A stretch of DNA of 64,000 bases, from the NCBI RefSeq assembly GCF_000422305.1, contig NZ_KE383817.1:338429-402428 (forward strand), written 5' to 3'. The notes beneath the pieces are model-generated. The model made no database searches, was not told where the DNA came from, and saw only the letters and a list, made by a program, of their open reading frames with translations. Below, in pieces: positions 32,225-41,907 of this stretch. The position numbers and the translations under genes were made by a program. Position 1 is the stretch's first letter; every line of letters starts with the position of its first letter. The stretch is from Luteimonas mephitis DSM 12574 (GTDB lineage Bacteria; Pseudomonadota; Gammaproteobacteria; Xanthomonadales; Xanthomonadaceae).

Positions 32225-33463
32225 TTACAGGAGCGCGTCGATGGCCCTGGCGTAGCGCAACGCAATGGCGTCGCGGTCGCGGTGGTGGCCGTCGATGACC
32301 ACGCGCTCGCCGCTCACCACCACTTCTCGCACCATGTTGCGGTTGCCGCTGAAGATCCAGCGGTCGGCGACGTCGTCATCCGTGGCGCCGGCGAGGATGG
32401 GCGCGGCGGCGTCCAGCACGATGTGGTCACCGTCCGCATCGAATCCGGTCGATCGCGCGCCGCTTGCCGCCACGTCGTGCAGCAGCGTTTCGCCGACGCT
32501 GGTCGAACCGGCGCGCACGGCGATGTTGCGGTGATGGGTGGCCAGGCGCTGGCCGTATTCCAGCCAGCGCAACTCCTCGACCGGCGACACCGAGATGTGC
32601 GAATCCGAGCCGATGCCCCAGGCGCCGCCGGCATCGAGGTAGGCGCGCAGCGGGAACAGGCCGTCGCCGAGGTTGGCCTCGGTGGTCGGGCAGATCGCCA
32701 CGGTGGCGCCGCTGGCGGCGATGCCGCGGGTTTCTTCGGGCGTCAGGTGGGTGGCGTGCACCAGCGTCCAGCGCGCGTCGACGTCGGTGCTGGCCAGCAG
32801 CCATTCCACCGGTCGCGCGCCGCGGATCGCGAGGCAGTCCTGCACTTCGCCCAGCTGCTCCGCAATGTGCACGTGCAGGCGCGCATCGCCGGGCAGCGCC
32901 GCGATGACCTCGCGCATGGCATCGGCCGGCACCGCGCGCAGGCTGTGCAGCGCGCAGCCGACGCGCAGGCTGTCGTCCTGCCCCGCGTGCAGCGATTCGA
33001 ACAGGCGCAGGTAGGCGTCGACGTCGTGGCCGAAGCGCTTCTGCCGCTCGCCGAGCGCGCGACCGTCGAAGCCGCCGGTCATGTACAGCACCGGCAGCAG
33101 GGTCAGGCGGATGCCGGCGTCGCGCGCGGCGGCGACCAACGCCCGCGACATCGCCGCCGGGTCGGCATAGGGCCGGCCGTCGGGCGCGTGATGCAGGTAG
33201 TGGAACTCGCACACGCTGGTGTAGCCGGCTTCAAGCATCTCGGCATAGAGCTGGGCGGCCACCGCGCGCAGGGTGTCGGGATCGAAGCGCGCGGCGAAGC
33301 GGTACATGGTCTCGCGCCAGGTCCAGAACGAATCCTCCGGATTGGTCTGGCGCTCGGCCATGCCGGCCATGGCCCGCTGGAAGGCATGCGAATGCAGGTT
33401 GGCGATGCCGCGGGCGCGCCAGCCCTCGGGAGTGCGCTGGATCCGGGAGGTGGAGGTCGACAT
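32225..33463 (-). CDS. hutF: Formimidoylglutamate deiminase, N-terminally short
   Basis: 412 aa from ATG at 33463. Amidohydrolase-fold enzyme converting formimidoylglutamate to formylglutamate and ammonia in the histidine pathway. Metal motif [14 protein letters not shown] near residue 25, [33 protein letters not shown], and [24 protein letters not shown]. Usual HutF proteins have about 50 residues before the NLHSH motif; here only about 20, so the N-terminal beta-sandwich strands are largely missing. The divergent hutI starts 52 bases away, leaving no room for a longer HutF frame. Confidence 0.9.
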   Translation of the reverse strand: MSTSTSRIQRTPEGWRARGIANLHSHAFQRAMAGMAERQTNPEDSFWTWRETMYRFAARFDPDTLRAVAAQLYAEMLEAGYTSVCEFHYLHHAPDGRPYADPAAMSRALVAAARDAGIRLTLLPVLYMTGGFDGRALGERQKRFGHDVDAYLRLFESLHAGQDDSLRVGCALHSLRAVPADAMREVIAALPGDARLHVHIAEQLGEVQDCLAIRGARPVEWLLASTDVDARWTLVHATHLTPEETRGIAASGATVAICPTTEANLGDGLFPLRAYLDAGGAWGIGSDSHISVSPVEELRWLEYGQRLATHHRNIAVRAGSTSVGETLLHDVAASGARSTGFDADGDHIVLDAAAPILAGATDDDVADRWIFSGNRNMVREVVVSGERVVIDGHHRDRDAIALRYARAIDALL

Positions 33464-33514
33464 GCGGCCATTCTCGCGCGCCCACGGGCGAAACGCGACG
33501 GCTACAATCGGCGC

Positions 33515-34738
33515 ATGGACAAGCCAGGGCATGCGGCCGGGAACGGCCTGATCACCGGCGCGACGCTGGTCACGCTCGACGGCGATGCCGGCTACGGCCT
33601 GGTCGAGCACGGCGCGCTTGCCTGGCGCGACGGCATCATCCGCTTCGCCGGCCCGTGCGCGCAGCTGCCGGCCGAATTTTCCGGCGATGCCGTGGATGCC
33701 GGCGGCGCCTGCATCACTCCGGGCCTGGTCGACTGCCACACCCACGCCGTTTTCGCCGGCGATCGCGCCGGCGAGTTCGAGCAGCGCCTGCAGGGCGCGT
33801 ATTACGAGCAGATCGCGCGCGCCGGCGGCGGCATCGTGTCCACGGTGCGCCACACCCGCGCCGCCAGCGAGGACGACCTGCTGGCGCAATCGCTGCAGCG
33901 CGCGCGCGCGCTGCTCGCCGACGGCGTGACCACGCTGGAGATCAAGTCCGGCTACGGCCTGGACTTCCACAACGAACGCAAGATGCTGCGCGTCGCGCGC
34001 CGGATCGGCGACGAACTCGGCATCCAGGTGCGCACCACTTTCCTCGGCGCCCACGCACTGCCGCCGGAGTTCGCCGGCGATCCCGATGGCTACATCGATG
34101 CGGTCGTGGAATGGCTGCCGCGGCTGCATGCCGAAGGGCTGGTGGACGCGGTGGATGCGTTCTGCGAGCGCATCGCCTTCACGCCCGGGCAGACGCGACG
34201 GGTGTTCGAGGCGGCGCGCGCGCTGGGGCTTCCAGTCAAGCTGCATGCGGACCAGCTCAGCGACAGCCACGGCGCGGCGCTGGTGGCGGAATTCGGCGGC
34301 CTGTCGGCCGACCACGTCGAACACACGTCGGTGGCGGGAGTCGCGGCGATGGCAGCGGCCGGCACGGTCGCGGTGCTGCTGCCGGGCGCGTTCCACGTGC
34401 TGCGCGAGACACACCTGCCGCCGCTGGGCGAGTTCCGTGCGCGGCACGTGCCGATGGCGGTCGCCACCGACTGCAATCCCGGCACGTCGCCGCTGCTGTC
34501 GCTGCGCCAGGCGATGCAGCTGGCCTGCACCCATTTCCGGCTCACGCCCGAGGAAGCGCTGCGCGGCGCGACGGCCAACGGCGCGCGCGCGCTCGGACTC
34601 GGCGATCGCGGCGCGCTGCGTGCCGGCATGCGCGCGGATTTCGTGCATTGGCGCGTTCGCCAGCCAGCGGAGCTTTGTTACTGGCTGGGTGGATCGCTGG
34701 CTGCGGCGGTGTACGCTGGCGGCCGACGGATTGCCTGA
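33515..34738 (+). CDS. hutI: Imidazolonepropionase
   Basis: 407 aa, ATG at 33515. Hydrolyses imidazolonepropionate to formimidoylglutamate, between HutU and HutF. Metal site [70 protein letters not shown] and [14 protein letters not shown] are all present. Divergent from hutF with a 51-base shared promoter region. Ends 140 bases before the dipeptidase gene, with a REP-type repeat in the gap. Confidence 0.95.
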   Translation: MDKPGHAAGNGLITGATLVTLDGDAGYGLVEHGALAWRDGIIRFAGPCAQLPAEFSGDAVDAGGACITPGLVDCHTHAVFAGDRAGEFEQRLQGAYYEQIARAGGGIVSTVRHTRAASEDDLLAQSLQRARALLADGVTTLEIKSGYGLDFHNERKMLRVARRIGDELGIQVRTTFLGAHALPPEFAGDPDGYIDAVVEWLPRLHAEGLVDAVDAFCERIAFTPGQTRRVFEAARALGLPVKLHADQLSDSHGAALVAEFGGLSADHVEHTSVAGVAAMAAAGTVAVLLPGAFHVLRETHLPPLGEFRARHVPMAVATDCNPGTSPLLSLRQAMQLACTHFRLTPEEALRGATANGARALGLGDRGALRAGMRADFVHWRVRQPAELCYWLGGSLAAAVYAGGRRIA

Positions 34739-34742
34739 CCCC

Positions 34743-34851
34743 TGCAGGAGCGGCTTGGGCCGCGAGCTCCGGTTTCTCCTGCAGACTGTTTGAAGGATCG
34801 CGGCTGGAGCTGCGCCTGCTTCAAAAACTCGCGGCCCAAGCCGCTCCTGCA
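34743..34851. repeat. Dispersed inverted repeat (GGAGCGGCTT family), copy A
   Basis: TGCAGGAGCGGCTTGGGCCG at 34743 and the complementary arm (CGGCCCAAGCCGCTCCTGCA) ending at 34851. Related copies are at 40315-40387, 48526-48603 and 61786-61856, all between genes. Confidence 0.8.
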
Positions 34852-34878
34852 AATTCCCTGCCCGTGCCGGAGACCTCC

Positions 34879-36087
34879 ATGCATCGCACCCTGTCTGTCC
34901 TGCTGCTCGCCATCGTTCCCACGTTCGCATCCGCGCAGGCCACCGACGCCGCGCGCGCGCTGGCGCAGGACGCGGTCATCGTCGACACACACATCGATGC
35001 ACCCGGCATGCTGATGGACGGCTGGATGGATCTGGGCAAGGAGGCAAAGGGTCGCGAGTTCGATTATCCGAAGGCGCGCGCCGGCGGCCTGGATGTCGCC
35101 TTCATGTCGATCTACACCTCGCCGAAGCAGGACGACGATGGCACCGCATGGCAGGTCGCCAACGAAATGATCGATGCGGTCGAGGCGCTGGCCCAGCGCC
35201 ACCCGGACAAGTTCGCGCTGCTGCGCTCGCCGAAGAACGTCGACACCCTGCGCCAGGGCAATCGCGTGCTGCTGCCGCTGGGCATGGAGAACGGCGCGCC
35301 GATCGGCGACGACATCAAGAACGTGCAGTTTTTCTTCGACCGCGGCGTGCGCTACATCACCCTCGCCCACAGCGCGGCCAACCGCATCGCCGATTCGTCG
35401 TACGCGATCGAGCGCAAGTGGCACGGCCTGAGCCCGTTCGGCAGGCAGGTGGTGGCCGAGATGAACCGGCTGGGGATCATGGTCGACGTCTCGCACATCT
35501 CGGACGAATCGGCGCGCGAGGCGATCGCGCTCAGCACGGTGCCGGTGATTGCCAGCCACTCAGCGTTCCGCCATTTCACCCCGGACTTCGAGCGCAACAT
35601 CAGCGACGAACTGGCCGTGGCGATCGCCGACAAGGGCGGCGTGGTGCAGATCCCGTTCGGTACCGCGTTCGTCGACCCGAAGGGCGCGGCCGACACACAG
35701 GCGCACTTCCGCGCGATCAATGATTTCAACCAGCGCAACGCGAAGCTCAAGGCCGCCGGCCAGCCGCTGGAAAGCGAGGAGGCCTTCGACAAGGCTTGGG
35801 CCGCCGCCCATCCGGCGCCGGTCACGCAGATCGACGCGGTGCTCGACCAGGTCGACTACGCGGTGAAGCTGATCGGCGTCGACCACGTCGGCATCGGCTC
35901 GGACTTCGACGGCGTCGGCGGCGAGTTGCCGCAGGGCCTGCTGACCGCGGCCGACTACCCGAACCTGGTCGCCGGCCTGCAGGCGCGCGAGTACAAGGAC
36001 GACGACATCCGCAAGATCCTCGGCGGCAACCTGCTGCGCGCGTGGGCGGCGATCGAGGCCGGCGCGGAGCACGTCACGGCCCGCTGA
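34879..36087 (+). CDS. Membrane (renal-type) dipeptidase, family M19
   Basis: 402 aa, ATG at 34879, signal peptide TLSVLLLAIVPTFASA. Zinc ligands and family signatures: VDTHIDAPGML (HxD), GLDVAFMSIYTSPKQ, PLGMENGAPIG (the Glu bridge ligand), ITLAHSAANRI, VDVSHISDESAREAI and VIASHSAFRHFTPDFERNISDEL, and the terminal DHVGIGSDFDGVGGELPQGL. Hydrolyses dipeptides, possibly with D-amino acids, in the periplasm. Confidence 0.93.
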   Translation: MHRTLSVLLLAIVPTFASAQATDAARALAQDAVIVDTHIDAPGMLMDGWMDLGKEAKGREFDYPKARAGGLDVAFMSIYTSPKQDDDGTAWQVANEMIDAVEALAQRHPDKFALLRSPKNVDTLRQGNRVLLPLGMENGAPIGDDIKNVQFFFDRGVRYITLAHSAANRIADSSYAIERKWHGLSPFGRQVVAEMNRLGIMVDVSHISDESAREAIALSTVPVIASHSAFRHFTPDFERNISDELAVAIADKGGVVQIPFGTAFVDPKGAADTQAHFRAINDFNQRNAKLKAAGQPLESEEAFDKAWAAAHPAPVTQIDAVLDQVDYAVKLIGVDHVGIGSDFDGVGGELPQGLLTAADYPNLVAGLQAREYKDDDIRKILGGNLLRAWAAIEAGAEHVTAR

Positions 36088-36139
36088 TTCCTTCTAGCCT
36101 CCACGGAAACAGCCTCCCGCGCCCGAAGGCCGCGCATGA

Positions 36140-36167
36140 GAAAGCCCCGCTTCCGGCGGGGCTTTCC
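36140..36167. terminator. Bidirectional terminator, convergent genes
   Basis: GAAAGCCCCGC, loop, GCGGGGCTTTC between the dipeptidase (plus) and THX (minus). A-tract and T-tract on either side fit termination in both directions. Confidence 0.75.
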
Positions 36168-36191
36168 ATCACACCGGCGCCGGGCCGGTGC

Positions 36192-36383
36192 CTACTCCTT
36201 GACGACGGTCTTCTTCGCCACGACCTTCTTCGCCGGTGCCTTGGTCGCGGTCTTCGCCGCGGCCTTCTTCGCCACCGGTGCCGAAGCCGCGCCCGCGGCC
36301 TTCTTGGTCACCTGCGAACGGGCGTTGCCGTAGCTGGAGTTGTAGCGCTTGCCCTTGGCGGTCTTGCGGTCGCCCTTGCCCAT
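36192..36383 (-). CDS. 30S ribosomal protein THX
   Basis: 63 aa, ATG at 36383 after AGGAGCACGAG. The N terminus MGKGDRKTAKGKRYNSSYG is the THX signature; the tail is a Lys/Ala-rich low-complexity extension (VTKKAAGAASAPVAKKAAAK and repeats of KK), longer than the 26-residue core known from Thermus. It sits in the head of the 30S subunit, where it stabilises rRNA. Convergent with the dipeptidase gene. Confidence 0.9.
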   Translation of the reverse strand: MGKGDRKTAKGKRYNSSYGNARSQVTKKAAGAASAPVAKKAAAKTATKAPAKKVVAKKTVVKE

Positions 36384-36600
36384 CTCGTGCTCCTGGATTC
36401 GTGATCTTTCGGAATGTCGATCGCGCCGCGCGCGAGGGCGGCGATTCTACCACGCGCGGTGGCGCAGCCTGCGGCCTGATCCGTCTGGAGGAAAGCCTCC
36501 CGGCCAGGGGACGCCCCGAAGGGGCGGGGCGTGGAAGCACGAAGCGGGACCCGAAACATGCGAAGCGCATTTCAGGATTGGACCACTGCGGAGCACTGGT

Positions 36601-36999
36601 TCAATGCGCGCAGCTGGCGTCGTGCACGTGCCGCAGGTTGAGCAGGTGGGCGATGCCGATCAGGGTGCCGCCCAGGGTCATCACCGCCGCGTGCAGCGCC
36701 AGCGAACCGTGGTGCCAGGGCCCGTAGAGCAATCCGGTCCACAGCAGGACCAGCCCGGCCAGCAGCACGCCCAGCGCGCGGATCCGCCGGTGGCGACGAT
36801 AGCCGTAGACCAGGCTGAAGATACCCACCGACGTGGCGAACATGACGAACGCCATTTCGAAACCGTCGCCCAGCCACGCCGAGAGCCCCAGCGAGGGGAT
36901 CGCCGCCAGCAGCAGCGGCAGTAGTGCGCAGTGGATGGCGCAGACGAGCGACCCGGTGGCACCGAAGCGGTCGAGGAAGGCGTGGAGGCTGGGATTCAT
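36601..36999 (-). CDS. MerC domain-containing membrane protein
   Basis: 132 aa from ATG at 36999. Four membrane segments: ATGSLVCAIHCALLPLLLAAIP (with CxxxC), FVMFATSVGIFSLVYGY, ALGVLLAGLVLLWTGLLY and AVMTLGGTLIGIAHLLNL, with a C-terminal HVHDASCAH metal-ligand cluster. MerC proteins transport mercury or, in this type, handle other divalent metals. It is divergent from the ZnuD-like receptor with a Zur-like palindrome in between, so a link to zinc uptake is likely. Inference from context. Confidence 0.85.
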   Translation of the reverse strand: MNPSLHAFLDRFGATGSLVCAIHCALLPLLLAAIPSLGLSAWLGDGFEMAFVMFATSVGIFSLVYGYRRHRRIRALGVLLAGLVLLWTGLLYGPWHHGSLALHAAVMTLGGTLIGIAHLLNLRHVHDASCAH

Positions 37000-37042
37000 G
37001 GGCGGGGAATCATGACTTGCGGCAGGGCGGTTGTCTCGAATT

Positions 37043-37058
37043 GATATGTTATAACATA
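37043..37058. promoter_or_regulatory. Zur-like operator palindrome
   Basis: ATATGTTATAACATAT is a perfect 16-bp palindrome, matching the core of gammaproteobacterial Zur boxes. It lies 44 bases before the MerC-like start and 31 bases before the TonB receptor start, so one site could control both divergent genes. Confidence 0.75.
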
Positions 37059-37088
37059 TTTCCTCGTATCTCCCTGCCCGATTCTCCA

Positions 37089-39203
37089 ATGCCCTTTACC
37101 CTCCACCTGCCGGCACCCACTCTCGCCCTCGCCCTCTCCGCGGCGCTGTTTCCAGCCGCCACGCTCGCCGCGCCGGTCGATGCCGGCTCGCCAGCCGCCG
37201 CCACGGCGGCCGCAATCCCGGCCGCGGCCGGCGATTCCGCCGACGGCGGCACCCCGCCGCCCAGCGACTCCCGCCACGCCGAAGCTGCCGGCGCGGGACG
37301 CCACGTCAAGGACCTCGATTCGGTCGTGGTCACCGCCAGCCCGCTGCGCGACACCGCCGCGGAGCTGAGCAAGCCGACCGACGTGCTGGCCGGCGAACGC
37401 CTCGACGAGAACCGCGCCTCGAGTCTGGGCGAGACGATTTCCAGCATCCCCGGCGTGCAGAGCTCCAACTTCGGCCCGGGCGTGGGTCGGCCGATCCTGC
37501 GCGGCCTCGATGGTCCGCGCGTGGAGGTGCTCAGTGGCGGCATGTCGTCGGCGGACGCGTCGACCGTCAGCCAGGACCACTCACCGGCGATCGAACCCTT
37601 CCTCGCCGACCAGATCGAAGTGCTCAAGGGCCCGTCCACCCTGCTCTACGGCACCGGCGCGATCGGCGGCGTGGTCAACGTGGTCGACGGCCGCATCCCG
37701 GAACATGCGATCGATGGCGGCTTCAGCGGCCGCGCCGAGATGCGCTTCTCCGGCGGAGACCAGGACGGCACCACCGGCATGGTGCGCGTCGACGGCGGCA
37801 ACGAGCGCTTCGCGCTGCACGCCGATGCGGTGTATCGCAACGCCAGGGACTACGACACGCCGGAAGGCCGGCAGGCGAACTCCTTCATCGACACCCGGTC
37901 CGGCGCGATCGGCGGCTCGCTGCTCGGCGACTGGGGCTTCGTCGGCGTCTCCGCGTCGCGCTTCGAGGACGACTACGGCAACCCCGGCGAAGCCGGTGAC
38001 CTCGCCAACGGCGAGCGCGGCGTGTACCTGCAGCTGCGCCAAGACCGTTACGAACTCAAGGGCGGCCTCACGGACCTTTGGGGCGCCGGCAGCGGCCTGC
38101 GCTACAGCGTCGGCCACACCGATTACCGGCACGTCGAGTTCGAAGGCGACGCCCCCGGCACCGTCTTCGACAAGACCGCCAGCGAAGGCCGCGTCGAGGC
38201 GTCGTACGACGCCGGCAACGGCTGGAAGGGTGCGGTCGGCGTGCAAGGCAGCGACAGTACCTTCGCCGCGGTCGGCGAAGAGGCTTTCGTGCCGAAGACC
38301 GCGACGCGCGAACTCGGCGTGTTCGGCGTCGCGCGCAGGTCGTGGGAGGAATTCCAGCTCGACCTCGGCGCGCGCATCGACCAGGTGGAATCCGATCCGG
38401 AAGACTTGGAAAGCCGGGATTTCAAGCCGATGAGCCTGTCGATTGCAGGTGGCTGGAAGATCAACGCGCGCTGGCGCCTGACCGCCAGCTTCGACCACTC
38501 CGAGCGTGCGCCGGCCGAGGAGGAGCTGTTCGCCAACGGCCCCCACCTTGCCACCCTTGCCTACGAAATCGGCAACACCGGTCTCGACAAGGAGGCTGCC
38601 AACCAGTTCGAGGCCGGCGTGCAGTACCGCTCCGGTTTCGTCGACGCGAAGGTGTCGGCCTATTACAACCGCTTCAGGAATTTCATCCATCTCGTCGACA
38701 CCGGCGAGCAGTGGCATTTCGACGAACAGGACGAGCCGCTGCCGATCCGGGAGTGGTCGCAGCGTGATGCGACGTTCCGCGGCCTCGAGGGCGAAGCGAC
38801 CTTCCACCTCGCCGACGGCGACCGCGGGCGCTGGGACCTGCGCGTGTTCGGCGACACCGTGCGCGCGTCACTGGCCGACGGCGGTGGCAACGTGCCGCGC
38901 ATTGCCCCCTCCCGGCTCGGCGCGCAGCTGCGCTGGGAAAGCAGCGGCTGGCGTGCGTCGCTGGGCGCCACCCGCTACGCGAAGCAGGACAAGGTGGCGG
39001 CCAACGAGACGGCGACGGCCGGTTACACGCTGGTCGATGCACACGCTGCCTACCACTTCGACAGCGGGCGTTTTGGCTGGGAACTGTTCGTCGACGGCAG
39101 CAACCTCGGCGACCAGGTCGCGCGCGTGCATACCTCGTTCCTGAAGGACGTCGTGGCGCTGCCGGGCCGCAGCTTCAACGCGGGCGTGCGGGTGTTCTTC
39201 TGA
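37089..39203 (+). CDS. ZnuD-like TonB-dependent outer-membrane receptor
   Basis: 704 aa, ATG at 37089. Signal peptide TLALALSAALFPAATLAA, a low-complexity linker, a TonB box region (DLDSVVVTASPLRD), the plug (ETISSIPGVQSSNFGPGVGRPILRGLDGPRVEVLSGGMSSAD..., ending QIEVLKGPSTLLYGTGAIGGVVNVVDGRIPE) and a beta-barrel ending in VALPGRSFNAGVRVFF with a terminal Phe. The plug wording closely fits ZnuD, the zinc receptor. Control by Zur is suggested by the palindrome at 37043. Energy from TonB/ExbBD, not in this window. Confidence 0.9.
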   Translation: MPFTLHLPAPTLALALSAALFPAATLAAPVDAGSPAAATAAAIPAAAGDSADGGTPPPSDSRHAEAAGAGRHVKDLDSVVVTASPLRDTAAELSKPTDVLAGERLDENRASSLGETISSIPGVQSSNFGPGVGRPILRGLDGPRVEVLSGGMSSADASTVSQDHSPAIEPFLADQIEVLKGPSTLLYGTGAIGGVVNVVDGRIPEHAIDGGFSGRAEMRFSGGDQDGTTGMVRVDGGNERFALHADAVYRNARDYDTPEGRQANSFIDTRSGAIGGSLLGDWGFVGVSASRFEDDYGNPGEAGDLANGERGVYLQLRQDRYELKGGLTDLWGAGSGLRYSVGHTDYRHVEFEGDAPGTVFDKTASEGRVEASYDAGNGWKGAVGVQGSDSTFAAVGEEAFVPKTATRELGVFGVARRSWEEFQLDLGARIDQVESDPEDLESRDFKPMSLSIAGGWKINARWRLTASFDHSERAPAEEELFANGPHLATLAYEIGNTGLDKEAANQFEAGVQYRSGFVDAKVSAYYNRFRNFIHLVDTGEQWHFDEQDEPLPIREWSQRDATFRGLEGEATFHLADGDRGRWDLRVFGDTVRASLADGGGNVPRIAPSRLGAQLRWESSGWRASLGATRYAKQDKVAANETATAGYTLVDAHAAYHFDSGRFGWELFVDGSNLGDQVARVHTSFLKDVVALPGRSFNAGVRVFF

Positions 39204-39213
39204 CCCGCATGCG

Positions 39214-39744
39214 TCAGCGCAGTGCGCGCCGCATGCAGCGCGCACCGGCGCCATAGCAGTCCAAGGCGCGGGTACTCGAAACCGGCAGCGCGCAGTAAGC
39301 CAGCCGCGACCAGTACGCCTCCGCACCCGGCACCGCGACCAGTTCGCTGTGCGACAGCCCCGCGGCGCGCCCGGCCGCCTCGGCTGCTTCGACCAGGCGC
39401 CGGCCAAGCCCGCGGCCGCGGGTCGCCGCAGCGACCGACAGGTCGTGGATGTACAGCACCCGCTCGCCTTCGCCCGACGGCGGCGACAGCACGGTATCCA
39501 CGGGCGGGGGCGAACCGGCATGCCAGGGATGCGCCAGCACATAGCCCTGCAACGCGTCGTCCGAGAACGCGCCCAGGCAAGTCGCTGCGCCGATCGACAT
39601 GCGGCTGGCGAACGCGGCCGCGCCATCGCGCAGAGACTGCACGTAGCTCAGGTCCTGCAACGCAAGCGCGGCGTCGAGGTCGCTCGCAGCAAGCGGGCGG
39701 ATGAGCCAGCCGTGCACGCCAGCCACGGACGCGGCACCCGTCAC
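39214..39744 (-). CDS. GNAT-family N-acetyltransferase
   Basis: 176 aa, start ATG overlapping the zur stop by four bases (ATGA). Acetyl-CoA binding motif RVLYIHDLSVAAATRGRGLGRRLVEAAEAAGRAAG (RGxGxG pattern), with IRPLAASDLDAALALQDLSY at the N terminus and YWSRLAYCALPV near the end. Acceptor substrate unknown. Translationally coupled to the regulator and convergent with the receptor gene, so it may be part of the zinc response, but this is not shown. Confidence 0.85.
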   Translation of the reverse strand: MTGAASVAGVHGWLIRPLAASDLDAALALQDLSYVQSLRDGAAAFASRMSIGAATCLGAFSDDALQGYVLAHPWHAGSPPPVDTVLSPPSGEGERVLYIHDLSVAAATRGRGLGRRLVEAAEAAGRAAGLSHSELVAVPGAEAYWSRLAYCALPVSSTRALDCYGAGARCMRRALR

Positions 39745-40250
39745 GCGGACGCCGCGGCGGCGCAGCGCGCGCAGAGGCCGTGCACTTCCAGCGTCTGCGC
39801 CTGCGGCTGGAAGCCGAGCGACTTCGCGCGCTGCTCGAGCTGCGCGACAACGTCGAGGTCCTCGAGTTCGACCGCCGAATGGCAGCAGTCGCAGATCAGG
39901 AACGGCACCGAATGCTGCGCGGTGCTCGGATGGTGGCAGGCGACGAAGGCGTTGACCGATTCGAGCTTGTGGATGAAGCCGTTGGCGAGCAGGAAATCGA
40001 GCGCGCGATAGACCGTCGGCGGCGCGGCGGCACCCGCGTTTTCGCCATCGATGCTGTTGCCTGCACGGATCAGTTCCAGCAGGTCGTAGGCCTTGATCGG
40101 CTGGCCCGCATCAGCGACCAGGCCGAGCACGCGCGCACGGATCGGCGTCAGCCGCAGGCCGCGTTCGTGGCAGGCACGCTCGACCGCCGCGACGAAGCCT
40201 TCGGCGTCGTGGACATGATGCTTGGGATCGGTGCAGGCGTGCCTGGGCAT
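39741..40250 (-). CDS. zur: Fur-family regulator, probable zinc uptake regulator
   Basis: 169 aa from ATG at 40250. Winged helix (ACHERGLRLTPIRARVLGLVADAGQPIKAYDLLELIR, APPTVYRALDFLLANGFIHKLES) and a dimerisation/metal domain with HHPSTAQH, FLICDCCHSAVE (CxxC) and a C-terminal LCARC (CxxC), the structural zinc site. Neighbouring ZnuD-like and MerC-like genes with a Zur-like box favour Zur over Fur. Its own promoter shows no palindrome that I could find. Confidence 0.88.
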   Translation of the reverse strand: MPRHACTDPKHHVHDAEGFVAAVERACHERGLRLTPIRARVLGLVADAGQPIKAYDLLELIRAGNSIDGENAGAAAPPTVYRALDFLLANGFIHKLESVNAFVACHHPSTAQHSVPFLICDCCHSAVELEDLDVVAQLEQRAKSLGFQPQAQTLEVHGLCARCAAAASA

Positions 40251-40314
40251 GACCAGATGATGATGGCGTTGATCGGGGGACTCAAGCCCGCAGCCCTGCA
40301 GGAGCGGCGTTCCT

Positions 40315-40387
40315 TGCAGGAGCGGCGCATGGCTGCGAGCTTTTCCATGTCCGTCGAAAAGCTCGCGGCCATGGGCCGCTCCTGCGA
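40315..40387. repeat. Dispersed inverted repeat (GGAGCGGC family), copy B
   Basis: TGCAGGAGCGGCGCATGGCTGCGAGCT and the complementary AGCTCGCGGCCATGGGCCGC with CTCCTGC, given here in parts. It lies between zur and gltX. Same family as 34743-34851. A short extra half-copy precedes it at 40297. Confidence 0.75.
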
Positions 40388-40404
40388 AGGCTGAAGCCGA
40401 GCGC

Positions 40405-41814
40405 CTAGCCGGCTTCTGCAGGAATCTTCGCGATTGCAGCGTCGATGCGCACCAGCGCTTCGTCGCGGCCGGCCAGGTAAATCGTGTGCGCGATGTCCGG
40501 ACTGACCTGTGTGCCGGTGATCGCCACGCGCAGCGGCTGCGCGACCTTGCCCATGCCCAGGCCCGACGCTTCGACCGTTGCGTGGAAGGCGCCGTCGATG
40601 CCTTCGACCGTCCATGCCTGCAGCGCGCCCAGGCGCTCGCGCATGTCGCGCAGCGGTGCGGCAGCCTCGGGCTTGAGATGCTTGGCCACGGCCTTCTCGT
40701 CGTAGTGTTCCAGCGGCCGGTACCAGACCACCGCGCGCTCGGCCATGTCCTTGAGCGTCTGCACGCGGTCGCGCAGTGCGACCACGACGTCGGCGGGCGC
40801 GGGACCATTGGACAGATCGCAGCCGGCCTGCTGCAGGTGCCACTCGAGGTGCTTCGCCACCGCCGCCGGATCGTCGCTCTTGAGGTACTGCTGGTTGAGC
40901 CAGCCGAGCTTGGCCGGATCCAGCCGCGAGGCCTTGGCGTTGACGTCGCGCAGGTCGAACAGCGACTGCATTTCGGTGATCGAGAAGATCTCCTGGTCGC
41001 CATGCGACCAGCCCAGCCGCACCAGGTAGTTGAGCAGCGCGTGCGGCAGGTAACCGGCGTCGCGGTACTGCATCACGTCGGCCGCGCCGGTGCGCTTGGA
41101 CAGCTTGGCGCCGTGCTCGTCGAGGATCATCGGCAGGTGCGCGAACTGGGGCACCTGCGCGCCAAGCGCGCGGTAGATGTTGATCTGGCGCGGGGTGTTG
41201 TTGACGTGGTCGTCGCCGCGCACCACGTCGGTGATCTGCATGTCGAGGTCGTCGACGACCACGGCGAAGTTGTAGGTCGGATAGCCGTCGGGACGGAAGA
41301 TCACCAGGTCGTCGAGTTCGGCGTTGGCGATCTCGATCCGGCCCTTGACCTTGTCGTCCCAGGCAACGACGCCGTCGAGCGGGTTCTTCAGGCGGATCAC
41401 GCGGTTGGGATCATCGCGGCGCGGCGCGCCCTGCTCGCGATAGGCACCGTTGTAGCGCGGCTTGTCGCCCTTCGCCATCGCCGCCTCGCGCATCGCGTCG
41501 AGCTCTTCCTTCGACTCGTAGGCGTAATACGCGTGGCCGGAGGCGACCAGCTGCTCGGCGACCTCGCGGTAGCGATCGACGCGCTGCGTCTGGTAGACCG
41601 GGCCTTCGTCGTAATCCAGCCCGAGCCAGTCCATCGCTTCGAGGATCGCGTCGATGGCTTCCTGCGTGCTGCGCTCGCGGTCGGTGTCCTCGATCCGCAG
41701 GATGAACTGCCCGCCGCGGCGGCGCGCCTCAAGCCAGCAGTACAGCGCGGTGCGCGCGCCGCCGATATGCAGGTAGCCGGTGGGACTGGGGGCGAAGCGG
41801 GTGCGGCAGGCCAT
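40405..41814 (-). CDS. gltX: Glutamyl-tRNA synthetase
   Basis: 469 aa, ATG at 41814. Class I aminoacyl-tRNA synthetase: HIGH-like motif [16 protein letters not shown] near the N terminus, KMSKS-like motif [10 protein letters not shown] around residue 240, and the discriminating RxExxTD region ([12 protein letters not shown]). C-terminal anticodon-binding domain follows. Charges tRNA-Glu with glutamate. No neighbour in the same operon; zur and a repeat follow it. Confidence 0.98.
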   Translation of the reverse strand: MACRTRFAPSPTGYLHIGGARTALYCWLEARRRGGQFILRIEDTDRERSTQEAIDAILEAMDWLGLDYDEGPVYQTQRVDRYREVAEQLVASGHAYYAYESKEELDAMREAAMAKGDKPRYNGAYREQGAPRRDDPNRVIRLKNPLDGVVAWDDKVKGRIEIANAELDDLVIFRPDGYPTYNFAVVVDDLDMQITDVVRGDDHVNNTPRQINIYRALGAQVPQFAHLPMILDEHGAKLSKRTGAADVMQYRDAGYLPHALLNYLVRLGWSHGDQEIFSITEMQSLFDLRDVNAKASRLDPAKLGWLNQQYLKSDDPAAVAKHLEWHLQQAGCDLSNGPAPADVVVALRDRVQTLKDMAERAVVWYRPLEHYDEKAVAKHLKPEAAAPLRDMRERLGALQAWTVEGIDGAFHATVEASGLGMGKVAQPLRVAITGTQVSPDIAHTIYLAGRDEALVRIDAAIAKIPAEAG

Positions 41815-41907
41815 GTCGGGTCGCTGTTGGCGGAAACCCGTGATTTTAGCGCGGCCGGCCGCCCGGACCAGTCCGCGCCATGGATTCCGCGCCGTGACCT
41901 CCGCGGG

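Noticed and set aside
36384..36600. A small gene between THX and the MerC-like gene
   Set aside because: Frames are short, low in sense and without ribosome-binding sites; the stretch appears to be non-coding with a GC-rich hairpin.
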